Source of the DNA: Prevotella sp.
GTDB lineage: Bacteria > Bacteroidota > Bacteroidia > Bacteroidales > Bacteroidaceae
NCBI GenBank assembly: GCA_017460515.1
Contig: JAFUAY010000007.1
Location: 1 to 64,000 of the forward strand
Length of the DNA stretch: 64,000 nucleotides
Direction: 5' to 3'
Shown: positions 30,846 through 39,036 of the stretch, one piece after another
How positions within the stretch are numbered: the stretch's first letter is position 1
Layout of the letters: every line of letters starts with the position of its first letter
Made by a program: the position numbers and the translations under genes
The notes under the pieces: generated by a model
Told to the model about the DNA's origin: nothing
What the model saw: only the letters and a program-made list of their open reading frames with translations
Databases searched by the model: none

Positions 30846-31247
30846 TTATTTCAATTGATTGTATATTTCATCTGTAACAGGCTCCAACCACTCATTTGAG
30901 GCTCCTTCCTGAACATCTTTATGATAGGTCAAATGTTGGAACCAAGAGTCTTTAGCAGCACCGTGCCAGTGCTTGACCTCAGCAGGAATAGCGATCACTA
31001 CTCCAGGCTTCAGTTCTACAGCTTCCTTGCCCCATTCCTGATACCAACCACGACCGCTGACGCAGATGAGTACCTGCACGGCCTTGTGATGAATGTGCCA
31101 GTTGTTACGGCAACCAGGCTCGAAGGTCATGTTCATCATACCGCCACCCACATCGGCCAGATAGCTATTGCCGATGAAATACTGGGCATAGGCAGTGTTA
31201 GGATCGCCCTTCGGCCAGACGTTAAAGTCAACTGTTTGTATTTCCAT
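30846..31247 (-). CDS. Cupin-domain protein
   Basis: 133 residues. ADVGGGMMNMTFEPGCRNNW, HIHHKAVQVLICVSGRGWYQ and PAEVKHWHGAAKDSWFQHLT form the small RmlC-like cupin with metal-binding His/Glu. Often next to aldo/keto reductases and carboxymuconolactone decarboxylase-type genes. The tail of a second, destroyed copy remains at 2053-2113. Twelve bases after the aldo/keto reductase start lies its own ATG, in the order AKR then cupin on the transcript. Confidence 0.85.
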   Translation of the reverse strand: MEIQTVDFNVWPKGDPNTAYAQYFIGNSYLADVGGGMMNMTFEPGCRNNWHIHHKAVQVLICVSGRGWYQEWGKEAVELKPGVVIAIPAEVKHWHGAAKDSWFQHLTYHKDVQEGASNEWLEPVTDEIYNQLK

Positions 31248-31259
31248 AATGGAGCTATA

Positions 31260-32105
31260 TTATCCGTAGTTTTGAATCAAATACTTTACAAACTGGGGGT
31301 CGCCAAAGTTGATGGTGCCTGTGTCGTGCTGGTTCATGGTGGCAATCTGAGCTGTCTCGTCAGCAGTCAATGAGAAGTCGAAGATGTCGAAATTCTGCTG
31401 CATACGCTCCTTGTGCGTACTCTTGGGGATGGCCACGATGCCGCGCTGGGTGAGCCAACGGAGAGCTACCTGTGCAGCACTCTTGTTATACTTTGCTCCG
31501 ATAGCTGCCAGCTCCTCGCTCTTCACGATGCCGTCAACACCTTGTCCACCGAGCGGACCCCATGCCATCATTTTCGTACCGAACTCAGCATGTATCGGTT
31601 CGATGCCCGTCTGCTGGATGAGCGTGTTGCATTGCAGCTGGTTCACCATCGGCTTCACCTCCACATAGTGAGCAAAGTCGAAGAAACGGCCCGCCTGGAA
31701 GTTGCTCACGCCGATGGCGCGAACCTTACCGGCGCGATAGGCTTTCTCCATAGCCCGCCACGTGCCGAACACGTCGCCGTAGGCCTGATGGATGAGCAGC
31801 AGGTCGATATACTCCGTCTGCAACTTGCGCAGGCTCTCGTCGATGCTCTTGGCGGCCTTTTCCTCGCCAGCATTCGAAATCCACACCTTCGTTACCAGGA
31901 ATAGGTCTTCGCGCTTCAGCCCGCTCTTGCGCCAGGCATTGCCCACGCCTTCTTCATTGAAATAGGCCTGAGCCGTATCAATCAGACGATAGCCAACGCT
32001 CAGCGCATCGCTTACGCAACGTTCACACTCGTCCGGGCTTACCAAAAACACACCGTAGCCCAATGTCGGCATCTCAACGCCGTTTGATAATCTGATAGTT
32101 TCCAT
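31260..32105 (-). CDS. Aldo/keto reductase
   Basis: 281 residues: METIRLSNGVEMPTLGYGVF, VGYRLIDTAQAYFNEEGVGN (catalytic Asp/Tyr), LVTKVWISN (Lys), YIDLLLIHQAYGDVFGTWRA (His), AIGVSNFQ and IVAIPKSTHKERMQQNFDIF (NADPH-binding). Full-length TIM barrel that reduces aldehydes or ketones with NADPH. In a minus-strand group flavodoxin, AKR, cupin with gaps of 17 and 12 bases; this looks like one redox operon, possibly controlled by the AraC gene divergent to it. Confidence 0.93.
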   Translation of the reverse strand: METIRLSNGVEMPTLGYGVFLVSPDECERCVSDALSVGYRLIDTAQAYFNEEGVGNAWRKSGLKREDLFLVTKVWISNAGEEKAAKSIDESLRKLQTEYIDLLLIHQAYGDVFGTWRAMEKAYRAGKVRAIGVSNFQAGRFFDFAHYVEVKPMVNQLQCNTLIQQTGIEPIHAEFGTKMMAWGPLGGQGVDGIVKSEELAAIGAKYNKSAAQVALRWLTQRGIVAIPKSTHKERMQQNFDIFDFSLTADETAQIATMNQHDTGTINFGDPQFVKYLIQNYG

Positions 32106-32122
32106 ATTCTATTAGTAGTTTG

Positions 32123-32728
32123 TTAATATCCTAAACCCTTAAGCCACTTTTCAACCTTTGCCTTTTCTGTACGCACCTCGTGGCCATAGATGCTGAAGCC
32201 CTTGGTGACATTTGCCCCAGCAAAGGCCTCTTTCACGTCCTCCACGCAATTGGCAAGGCCTGAGCCCTCGTGGGTGGTGAAGGGGATGACGGTCTTGCCT
32301 TTCAGGTCGCCAGCGTGTTTCTTGAAGAAGGTGAACATCACCTGTGGATATGTTCCCCACCATACAGGACCGCCGATGAATACAGTGTCGTACTGGCTCA
32401 GATCCACGTCGCCCTCATACTCAGGCAGCTCTCCATTTTTGGTTTCTTCCTTTGCCAGATTGATGAGCGGCGTATAGGCCATGCCGTCATACTTGTGCGT
32501 CACAATCTCGAACTGCTCCGCGCCGATGATTTCGCTGATGTAGTCGGCAACAATCTTCGTGTTGCCCACCTCAATGTTTCCTACTGCGTAGTTGTCTCCT
32601 GCATGCGAGAAGAACACTACAATTGACTTACCTTCTGTCTTCATAACTTTTTCCTGCTTTGCGCCGCCACTGCATGCCGTTGATACGAGCAGTGCCACTG
32701 CGGCTGTGATGATACTTTTGATATTCAT
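32123..32728 (-). CDS. Flavodoxin lipoprotein
   Basis: 201 residues from the ATG at 32728, because the lipoprotein signal MNIKSIITAAVALLVSTACS begins there. The flavodoxin domain follows: SIVVFFSHAGDNYAVGNIEV (phosphate loop), DTVFIGGPVWWGTYPQVMFT, TVIPFTTHEGSGLANCVEDV. A membrane-anchored flavodoxin outside the cytosol is unusual but common in Bacteroidota. Promoter TAATTTTG on the minus strand at 32756-32763, divergent to the AraC-type gene. Confidence 0.88.
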   Translation of the reverse strand: MNIKSIITAAVALLVSTACSGGAKQEKVMKTEGKSIVVFFSHAGDNYAVGNIEVGNTKIVADYISEIIGAEQFEIVTHKYDGMAYTPLINLAKEETKNGELPEYEGDVDLSQYDTVFIGGPVWWGTYPQVMFTFFKKHAGDLKGKTVIPFTTHEGSGLANCVEDVKEAFAGANVTKGFSIYGHEVRTEKAKVEKWLKGLGY

Positions 32729-32755
32729 TTTTGTTTGTAGTTTGTAATCTGGGTG

Positions 32756-32859
32756 CAAAATTAGGTATTTTTCCCGATACTATTGTTTCACAAAAAGCGT
32801 CACAATTTTCACTTTTTGCCCAAATCGTTTGTTTATATATAAAATAATGTGTAAATTTG
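32756..32859. promoter_or_regulatory. Divergent promoters (32728 minus, 32880 plus)
   Basis: Minus: TAATTTTG at 32756-32763. Plus: TTTG at 32828-32831 and TAAATTTG at 32852-32859, spacing 20. Both regulator and target operon start here. Confidence 0.6.
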
Positions 32860-32879
32860 CGCAGTAGAACTCCTATTTA

Positions 32880-33701
32880 ATGCCCATGATAGTAGATTTT
32901 CAGTATTCCAATGACTTTCTTGCGATGAATGCGCCTGAGTTGAGCGACACCTGTATGCATCTGCTCTGCATGGCTGGCGAGGGCAGTTTTGTATTCAACG
33001 AGCGGTGCTTTCACATCGTCAGGAACGACCTGGTGGTGATACCCATGCCTCACCGCGTCAGCAACCTTGCGGCTCACGCTGATATGCAGGTGGAGTGGTT
33101 TGCAGCCGACTATAAGTTCCTGCAGAACCTGCTGCCGTCGAACAACTATAGCATCGGTGGAAGTATCTCGTTGAACCAAGACCCGGTCATCAAACTGACG
33201 GATGAGCAGGTGCACCATCTGCTCAGCGACTTCCACCGGCTCCGTGACCGCATGGGAGACCGTCATCTGCAGTTCTACCGCGAACTAATGGGCAGTCTCT
33301 GTCTGACCATGATGTACGACATCTTTGAACCTCATGCCCAACGCGAGGCCACAGATACACATACCGACCGCACGGCCTATATCGTGAAACAGCTCATGAC
33401 ATTGCTCTCTACAGGCATCAGTCGCACCGAACGCGACGTGAGCTATTATGCCGAGCGTCTGAACGTTTCGCCCAAATACCTCTCTGCCACCATCAAGCGG
33501 GTTACTGGCCACAGCGTAACCTCCTACATCGACCGTCACACCGTACCCATACTGAAAGACTATCTAGGCGACGAGCGTCTGTCGCTCACCCAGATTGCCG
33601 ATCAAATGAATTTTGCCTCCCTATCGTACTTCAGCCGCTACTGCACCAAGCACTTGGGAAAGTCGCCCAGCGAGTACCGCCAGAGCCTACAGCCGAAGTA
33701 A
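32880..33701 (+). CDS. AraC-family transcription regulator
   Basis: 273 residues. A cupin-like sensor at the N-terminus (ELSDTCMHLLCMAGEGSFVF, FHIVRNDLVVIPMPHRVSN) and two C-terminal HTHs: ISRTERDVSYYAERLNVSPK YLSATIKRVTGHS and LSLTQIADQMNFASLSYFSR YCTKHLGKSPSEYR. Divergent from the flavodoxin/AKR/cupin operon, which is the natural candidate for its target. Confidence 0.92.
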   Translation: MPMIVDFQYSNDFLAMNAPELSDTCMHLLCMAGEGSFVFNERCFHIVRNDLVVIPMPHRVSNLAAHADMQVEWFAADYKFLQNLLPSNNYSIGGSISLNQDPVIKLTDEQVHHLLSDFHRLRDRMGDRHLQFYRELMGSLCLTMMYDIFEPHAQREATDTHTDRTAYIVKQLMTLLSTGISRTERDVSYYAERLNVSPKYLSATIKRVTGHSVTSYIDRHTVPILKDYLGDERLSLTQIADQMNFASLSYFSRYCTKHLGKSPSEYRQSLQPK

Positions 33702-33710
33702 ACACTTTTT

Positions 33711-34613
33711 TTAGTTTCTATACTCTGTAGGTGTCACTCCTACCTGCTGTTTGAATAGGCGGGTGAAGTGTTGCGGATATTGGAAGCCGAGTTTGTAGGC
33801 CACCTGATTGAGGGTCAGTTCCTTGTCCAACACGTACTGCTTTGAGAGGTCGATGACCTTGTTCTGGATGTATCGTTGCGCCGTGAGGCCCGTTTCCTTT
33901 TTAATGAGGTCACCGAAGTAGCCGGGCGAGAGGAACACCTTCTCTGCGAAATAGGCCACGGAGGGCAAGCCCTTACGCTCTGCCTCGCCACTGCGGAAGT
34001 ACGCCTCCAGGTCGTGCTGGAAGCGGGCCATGATGTCGCTGTTCACCTTGTGGCGCGTGATGAACTGGCGGTCGTAGTAGCGCATGCAGTAGTCCAGGAG
34101 CAGGCCGATGGCATCGGTGATGAGCCGCTGCGAGTGCTTATCGACGGGGTGCTGCAACTCCTCCTCGATGCTGTCGAGCAGGTCGCTGACGATGCGCTGT
34201 TCACGCTCCGAGAGGTGCAGGGCCTCGCGCTGGTCGTAGTCGAAGAACGTGTAGTCGTGGATGCGCTTGGCCAACGGCGTGCCATAGATCAGGTCAGGAT
34301 GGAACAGCAGTCCGCGCGAGGCTGGCATGGGCTTCGACTCGTCCCATTCCACCTCTACTACCTGCCCAGGCTTGAAACTCACGACGGTTCCCTCCTGGTA
34401 GTCGTACTTCTCGCGTCCGTAGCGGATGGAACAGCCCTCTCCCTGCTTCAAGAACAGTGCATAGAGGCTGTAGTTCAGCCGCGAGTGGTTCATCGACACG
34501 GGCGGCTCCGTCGCATGGTTCACGATGGTCACCAGCGGATGCAGCGTCTCCCATCCGTACAGTTTGTTGTACGCATCGACGCTATCGATATGGATAATCT
34601 TTTTCTCTGCCAT
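33711..34613 (-). CDS. AraC-family transcription regulator
   Basis: 300 residues from the ATG at 34613; MAEKKIIHIDSVDAYNKLYG is the natural start and the longer frame reads through the hydrolase gene. Sensor domain with YDYQEGTVVSFKPGQVVEVE, then two HTHs: VAYFAEKVFLSPGYFGDLIK and TLNQVAYKLGFQYPQHFTRL FKQQVGVTPTEYR. The stop of the alpha/beta hydrolase and this ATG share one base (TAATG), so it is coupled to that gene. Convergent with the other AraC gene, leaving nine bases between them. Confidence 0.92.
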   Translation of the reverse strand: MAEKKIIHIDSVDAYNKLYGWETLHPLVTIVNHATEPPVSMNHSRLNYSLYALFLKQGEGCSIRYGREKYDYQEGTVVSFKPGQVVEVEWDESKPMPASRGLLFHPDLIYGTPLAKRIHDYTFFDYDQREALHLSEREQRIVSDLLDSIEEELQHPVDKHSQRLITDAIGLLLDYCMRYYDRQFITRHKVNSDIMARFQHDLEAYFRSGEAERKGLPSVAYFAEKVFLSPGYFGDLIKKETGLTAQRYIQNKVIDLSKQYVLDKELTLNQVAYKLGFQYPQHFTRLFKQQVGVTPTEYRN

Positions 34614-35737
34614 TATTTCAAGTTTGTCTTGAAAAACTCTTCCAGTTTGTCCCAAGGAATCATATTCTTGGCATCTCCCTTGCCTACGAGTTCCGTATAT
34701 CCGCCATCGTAGAGATCGCAATGCGAGGCATTGGGGATGATGAGCAACTGCTTGTTCTCTGGCACGGGGTTAGGCTTGCCGATGAAGTTATAGCCCTCAG
34801 CCTTTCCCTCCACCATATACTTATAGGCTGCCTCGCCGAAATAACGAGAGTGAGCTTTCTCTCCGTGCATGATCATCACAGCAGAACGAATCTCGTTGAT
34901 GTAGTAGAGGAAGCGGGCGTTGGCGTAGGCCTGAGTGCCGATGACGCGCCAGCCGTCGTTGCTATTGCCTGAGCGGGCATGATAGCCGCGAGGGGTCTTG
35001 TAATAGTCGTAGTAATCCTTCACGAATTGGGGCGCGTCGTCGGGCAGCGGGTCGATGACACCGCCGGCCATTGCTTTGGGGTCTGCCAGACGCTGTTTGG
35101 CAAGAGCCTCACGGGCAGCATGGCGCGACTCCTCCTTGTCCTCGCTGTCGAAGTAGCCGTTGCCACCGACACGGGTCATATCGTACATCGTGCTGGCCAC
35201 CGTAGCCTTGATACGAGGGTCGGCAGCGGCGGCGTTCAGGGCGATGCCTCCCCATCCGCAGATGCCGATGATGCCAATCTTCTCTGCATCCACATTCTCT
35301 TGTTTCGACAGGAAATCGACAGCAGCCATGAAGTCCTCGGTGTTGATGTCGGGCGATGCCGTGCGACGGGGCTCACCGCTGCTCTCACCCGTATATGAAG
35401 GGTCGAAAGCGAGTGCTACGAAACCACGCTCTGCCATCCGCATGGCATAGAGTCCGCTCGACTGCTCCTTGGTGGCTCCGAATGGGCCGCTCACAGCGAT
35501 GGCGGACAACTTGCCATTTGCATTCTTGGGTGTATAAAGGTCTGCCGCCAGCGTCAGACCGTACTGTGTCTCAAACGTCACTTTCTTGTGGTTCACCTTC
35601 TCGCTTAATGGGAACACCTTGTCCCACTCCTGCGTCAATTGCAATGTCTGTGTCATATCCTTGTCTGTAGTTTGTTTGTTGTTCGTGCATGCTGTCAGCA
35701 CTCCCGCAGCAAGCATTGTTAATAATACCTTTTTCAT
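34613..35737 (-). CDS. Alpha/beta hydrolase lipoprotein with Cys nucleophile (dienelactone-hydrolase-like)
   Basis: 374 residues. Lipoprotein signal MKKVLLTMLAAGVLTACTNN. VTFETQYGLTLAADLYTPKN and AIAVSGPFGATKEQSSGLYA open the hydrolase; the nucleophile elbow reads GIIGICGWGGIALNAAAADP, with Cys where most esterases have Ser, as in dienelactone hydrolases; PNASHCDLYDG carries the His. Many Bacteroidota proteins of this type act on unknown esters or peptides. The AraC gene follows with one shared base; the cyclophilin-like gene before ends next to its start (overlap of four bases). Confidence 0.88.
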   Translation of the reverse strand: MKKVLLTMLAAGVLTACTNNKQTTDKDMTQTLQLTQEWDKVFPLSEKVNHKKVTFETQYGLTLAADLYTPKNANGKLSAIAVSGPFGATKEQSSGLYAMRMAERGFVALAFDPSYTGESSGEPRRTASPDINTEDFMAAVDFLSKQENVDAEKIGIIGICGWGGIALNAAAADPRIKATVASTMYDMTRVGGNGYFDSEDKEESRHAAREALAKQRLADPKAMAGGVIDPLPDDAPQFVKDYYDYYKTPRGYHARSGNSNDGWRVIGTQAYANARFLYYINEIRSAVMIMHGEKAHSRYFGEAAYKYMVEGKAEGYNFIGKPNPVPENKQLLIIPNASHCDLYDGGYTELVGKGDAKNMIPWDKLEEFFKTNLK

Positions 35738-36318
35738 CTGACTATTTTTTTACCGTTTTGAATTACAATCCCTTTATGTCCTGCCAGAGCAACGGTCCCC
35801 TGCAGGGTGTAGGCTTTTGACTGACTTTCACCAGTTCTAACCTGACTAATGCCCGTAGTATTGTTCAGCGACAGCATTACGCTGATGTTGCTTTCCCTTG
35901 CCTTAAGGAACGTGCGTAGATCGCTTTCCGAAAGTCCCTCTATCTTACCCAAACGGGTGTAGCTCCATGAGTTCGTGCCGTAGAATATGCAGATGTTGCT
36001 GCCGTTGTAAAGCACAATGTCGCCTGGCTGAGCGTTGACTTGTTCATTGCTTGTGGGCAACGAGAAACCCAATGCTCCCCAAATCTCGAAACCTCCGCTG
36101 GAGTTCAGCATTACGTTGACAGATGCTTCCTGCAGTTTTGCAACAAGTGCTTGTGTAGCCGCATTATCAACCATCGTTGCAGTCTTAGTCATGCCATCGA
36201 TGGTTATGGAGAGTTTCTCTTGTCTTGTCTGTGCCATAACTTCGTTTTCTTCGCTTGAGCAACTGACGAACAACATCGCTGCCAGTAGCATCATCATCTG
36301 TCTCATACCGTCTCTCAT
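35734..36318 (-). CDS. Cyclophilin-like fold lipoprotein
   Basis: 194 residues from the ATG at 36318 (36306 also possible); the longer frame would run through repeat DNA. Lipoprotein signal ending LLAAMLFVSCSSEE. The body TRQEKLSITIDGMTKTATMV, ATQALVAKLQEASVNVMLNS and QPGDIVLYNGSNICIFYGTN fits the cyclophilin-like (DUF369-like) beta barrel. Ends GTVALAGHKGIVIQNGKKIVR, like the small C-terminal tails of Bacteroidota surface proteins. Overlaps the hydrolase start by four bases, giving a three-gene operon with AraC. Confidence 0.78.
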   Translation of the reverse strand: MRDGMRQMMMLLAAMLFVSCSSEENEVMAQTRQEKLSITIDGMTKTATMVDNAATQALVAKLQEASVNVMLNSSGGFEIWGALGFSLPTSNEQVNAQPGDIVLYNGSNICIFYGTNSWSYTRLGKIEGLSESDLRTFLKARESNISVMLSLNNTTGISQVRTGESQSKAYTLQGTVALAGHKGIVIQNGKKIVR

Positions 36319-36400
36319 TTTTAATTGTTTGAATCTGGGTGCAAAGCTCGTGCAAGCCGAACGCAATGGAGCTTGCTCGAATTCTTGCGTCTCTTCGGTA

Positions 36401-36473
36401 GCAAGCGGCAAAGCCGAGCGGCTGAGGCGCCGCCGAGTTTCGCGGTGTGATTTTGAATCACGCCGCAAAGGTA
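36401..36473 (-). promoter_or_regulatory. Promoter and two-hairpin/interspersed repeat leader
   Basis: On the minus strand TACCTTTG (36466-36473) is followed by GTGATT..AATCAC and an arm CCG..CGG, then GCTCGGCTTTGCCGCTTGC (36401-36421). This is the same order as at 9881-10020: box, first hairpin, second hairpin, CGCTCGGC unit. The leader to the ATG at 36318 is about 145 bases. Confidence 0.6.
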
Positions 36474-36540
36474 CAGACATTATTTTATAAACACGTTATA
36501 CAGATTTTGGATATAATTACCATTTTTGCGGATTCTGCGG

Positions 36541-36583
36541 TAAAGATACGAAAAATTCCCCGTACTCTGGCGAATACAGGGAA
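36541..36583 (-). promoter_or_regulatory. Terminator-promoter composite, copy C
   Basis: Stem TTCCCCGTA (36556-36564) with TACAGGGAA (36575-36583, one mismatch), then TTTTTCG and TATCTTTA (36541-36548) on the minus strand. Ends the hsdR relic transcript. A better box, TACCTTTG, follows at 36466. Confidence 0.55.
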
Positions 36584-36597
36584 AGATTTGGGATATT

Positions 36598-37011
36598 TTA
36601 TGAGATTATTGCATGTAGTGTTCGGCTATCGTAGGTATCGTAGTGTTCTGTGAAATAAATAAGCCAGCTGCAGCAATGCTTGCTGACATCCTTATAAAAG
36701 TTCTGGAAGCCATTTGATGAGAGGTCGAAACTACAGCCAAACATCAGGTTATAGTCATCAATACACTCCTGCAAAGCGTCTTTGTCTGTCTGAGAGAGTG
36801 TGGAGGTATCCTCAGGATTTTCATCAATCAGTTCTCCGTCCAATGGGGCTGCTTCGTTGACGCCATAGCTGTAAATCATCGCTACTTTCAGTCGATGTTC
36901 CTCTGGCACATAAGCCATCTGACGTTTGTCTTTTCCTGAATATGGTTGACTCTTTTCCCAAGAACGTAGACTTCCGACGCAAAAGCCAATTTCACGGGGA
37001 GCGAAAGCCAA
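36598..37011 (-). pseudogene. hsdR: Type I restriction subunit HsdR, internal fragment
   Basis: 137 residues; only RLKVAMIYSYGVNEAAPLDG, ELIDENPEDTSTLSQTDKDA, LQECIDDYNLMFGCSFDLSS and NGFQNFYKDVS are HsdR, from the region after the motor domain (relatives: DENSEDT...DYNEMFGT...FQNYYKDVS). The ends (about 40 residues before, 30 after) are unrelated. No hsdM or hsdS stands near. Relic of a lost type I system. Confidence 0.78.
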
Positions 37012-37041
37012 GAACGCGAGGTGCGAAATTAGCTTTCGCTC
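36999..37041 (-). terminator. Perfect 10-bp inverted repeat
   Basis: GAGCGAAAGC (36999-37008) and GCTTTCGCTC (37032-37041). It lies 75 bases after the fucosidase stop at 37116 and might end its transcript, though no U run follows. Confidence 0.45.
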
Positions 37042-37115
37042 CCTCTAAAAATATTTAAAGAATGTCATCATCGCAATGCTGCGAAAGTGTTCTGTTTGTT
37101 CCCGCGAATCTGTTT

Positions 37116-38903
37116 CTATTCGATGCGGAACGCGACTGCGGTTGGGAAGGGAAGGCTGTCGGGGGCGGTAATCTCCAATGCGTCTGCCGTCTGCTTCCAC
37201 TTCAGTTTGCCGCTATAGCCCAGAAGGGATACTTTCTTGATTTTCTTCAGATTCTTTTTACCCATCAACTGGATGGTGACCTTCTGACCTGCTTCGGGCG
37301 ATTTCATGCAGAAGGCATAGAGCTTGCCGCTTTTGCCTACGGTGAAACGGATGTCCTGGGCGGTGAAGGGGAACTTGGCATGCTGCTCCCTCAGGGCGTG
37401 ACCGGGCAGTTTGCGAATCTTGCCGTGCTTGTCAAGTGGACCTTCGCCAAAGGTTGTCCACGCCTTGCTGCCATAGACGGCCTCACCATTGACCTCCATC
37501 CAGCGGCCCACTTCCTCCAGCATTGTTTCGCAGGCGGGCTCAATGCTACCGTCGGGCTTCATGGGGATGTTCAGGGCAGCACAACCATCGCGGCTGATTG
37601 ACTCGATGATATAGCGGATGACGCTGCCGGCATCGTAGATAAAGCCGGGGGCATAGAACCAGTCGCCAACAGGACCTTCGCGCATCCAAGCCTGGTCAGT
37701 AACTATCGAGTCGGGGAACTGGTGTTCGGCGGTATTCACCGTGCCATTCGTGGGGTGGCGGAACTTCACGATGCTGAACGTGTTCACCTCGCCGCGACGT
37801 TTCAGCGTGCGGTTATAGAAATCGGCCATCACCAGCGGCATGGCATTACATTTATAGAATGTTCCCGTACCATTACCGCAGAACGGGCCCTCCATCGTGC
37901 CGTCGGTATAGATGAAGTCTGGATCATAGTTGGCCGTAACGTCCATCATGCGCAGAGCCCATTGTGTGGTGTACCACTTAGCATACTCCAGATGATTCCA
38001 CAGGATACCGTCCTTCGGGGGCGACCAGGGCGAGTGTGCCTTAGCATCCACATCCTCATATTCGCGCAGGTCGATGCCGTAGAGCAGTCGGGGGTCGTAG
38101 CCTTCCCACCATTTGCCTTTGCCGTCCTTCAATGTCAGGTGTCCGTCGTAGGGCACACCGGCCTTATCGCCTTTGCTGTCAGAGCCGAAAGCCGTCTGCC
38201 ACCACCACCAGGTATATTCGTGATGGAAGGTGACGCCGTAGCGCATGCCGTACTTATGACAGGCATCAGCCCACTCGCGCAGCAGGTCGCGTTTCGGTCC
38301 GATGTTCACAGAGTTCCACGGCTGGTACTGTGAGTTCCACAGGTCGTAATTATCATGGTGTACGCCCTGAATGAGCAAGAAACGTGCGCCCGCCTTCTGA
38401 TAGAGCCGCGTCAATGCTTCGGGGTCGAGGCGGTCGGGCTTCCAGTCGCGCAGCACCTCCTTATAGCCTACCTCTGAGGGATGTCCGTAACGACGCAGGT
38501 GGTTCTGATAGGCAGGTGTTGTCTCGTTGTAGAGCTTGCGGGCATACCAGTCGCCACTCTCGCCAGCTGCCTGCGGGCCGAAGTGTACCCAGATGCCGAA
38601 CTTCGCCTCGCGCAACCATGCCGGTGTGCCAGGATAGTTCTGTTCGATGCTTTCCCACGACGGCTTAAAGGGTCCGTCGCAGATGGGTATGTCGAGCTGT
38701 ATCTCACGGAACGTGTTGACATCGCCCAGGGGCACGGTGCCATTCGGCTTAGGACTGTCAACCTCAGGGATAGTGGGTACTGCTGGCAGTTCTTTGCCAG
38801 GCAAAGCGACGGAGCTGCGCACGCTACCAGCCTTCGGTTGACTCTGTGCATAAACTGATGTTGTAAGAATCAGCGCGGTAAAAGTGGTCAGTAGTTTGTT
38901 CAT
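37116..38903 (-). CDS. Alpha-L-fucosidase, GH29
   Basis: 595 residues. Signal peptide MNKLLTTFTALILTTSVYAQ. GH29 hallmarks: WFGPQ-type start AKFGIWVHFGPQAAGESGDW YARKLY, LIQGVHHDNYDLWNSQYQPW (HHDGF-like), DPDFIYTDGTMEGPF (nucleophile Asp) and GSVIRYIIESISRDGCAALN. A C-terminal beta-sandwich with FTAQDIRFTVGKSGKLYAFC ends it. Periplasmic or surface; removes terminal fucose from glycans. Own promoter TATCTTTG (38931-38938). The GDP-fucose genes 20 kb away are a separate, biosynthetic locus. Confidence 0.93.
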   Translation of the reverse strand: MNKLLTTFTALILTTSVYAQSQPKAGSVRSSVALPGKELPAVPTIPEVDSPKPNGTVPLGDVNTFREIQLDIPICDGPFKPSWESIEQNYPGTPAWLREAKFGIWVHFGPQAAGESGDWYARKLYNETTPAYQNHLRRYGHPSEVGYKEVLRDWKPDRLDPEALTRLYQKAGARFLLIQGVHHDNYDLWNSQYQPWNSVNIGPKRDLLREWADACHKYGMRYGVTFHHEYTWWWWQTAFGSDSKGDKAGVPYDGHLTLKDGKGKWWEGYDPRLLYGIDLREYEDVDAKAHSPWSPPKDGILWNHLEYAKWYTTQWALRMMDVTANYDPDFIYTDGTMEGPFCGNGTGTFYKCNAMPLVMADFYNRTLKRRGEVNTFSIVKFRHPTNGTVNTAEHQFPDSIVTDQAWMREGPVGDWFYAPGFIYDAGSVIRYIIESISRDGCAALNIPMKPDGSIEPACETMLEEVGRWMEVNGEAVYGSKAWTTFGEGPLDKHGKIRKLPGHALREQHAKFPFTAQDIRFTVGKSGKLYAFCMKSPEAGQKVTIQLMGKKNLKKIKKVSLLGYSGKLKWKQTADALEITAPDSLPFPTAVAFRIE

Positions 38904-38930
38904 CTTTTAAAGTTTTTAGCGATTTGTGGA

Positions 38931-38972
38931 CAAAGATATGAAAAAATCCCCGTACTCTTGCGAATACGGGGA
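38931..38972 (-). promoter_or_regulatory. Terminator-promoter composite, copy D
   Basis: Stem CCCCGTA (38948-38954) with TACGGGG (38965-38971), then ATTTTTTC and the box TATCTTTG (38931-38938) on the minus strand, 28 bases before the fucosidase ATG. The stem plus T run ends the DUF349 gene 65 bases upstream. Confidence 0.7.
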
Positions 38973-39036
38973 AAGATTTGTGATTTGTTATGAGTTGGAT
39001 TTCTCACTTCGCTGCCAGCCAGCAGCCAAGTGCCAA

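Noticed and set aside
33876..34712. 278-codon plus-strand ORF
   Set aside because: Antisense to the AraC gene at 33711-34613; composition (Val/Leu/Glu/Arg-rich without motif) is that of a reversed frame.
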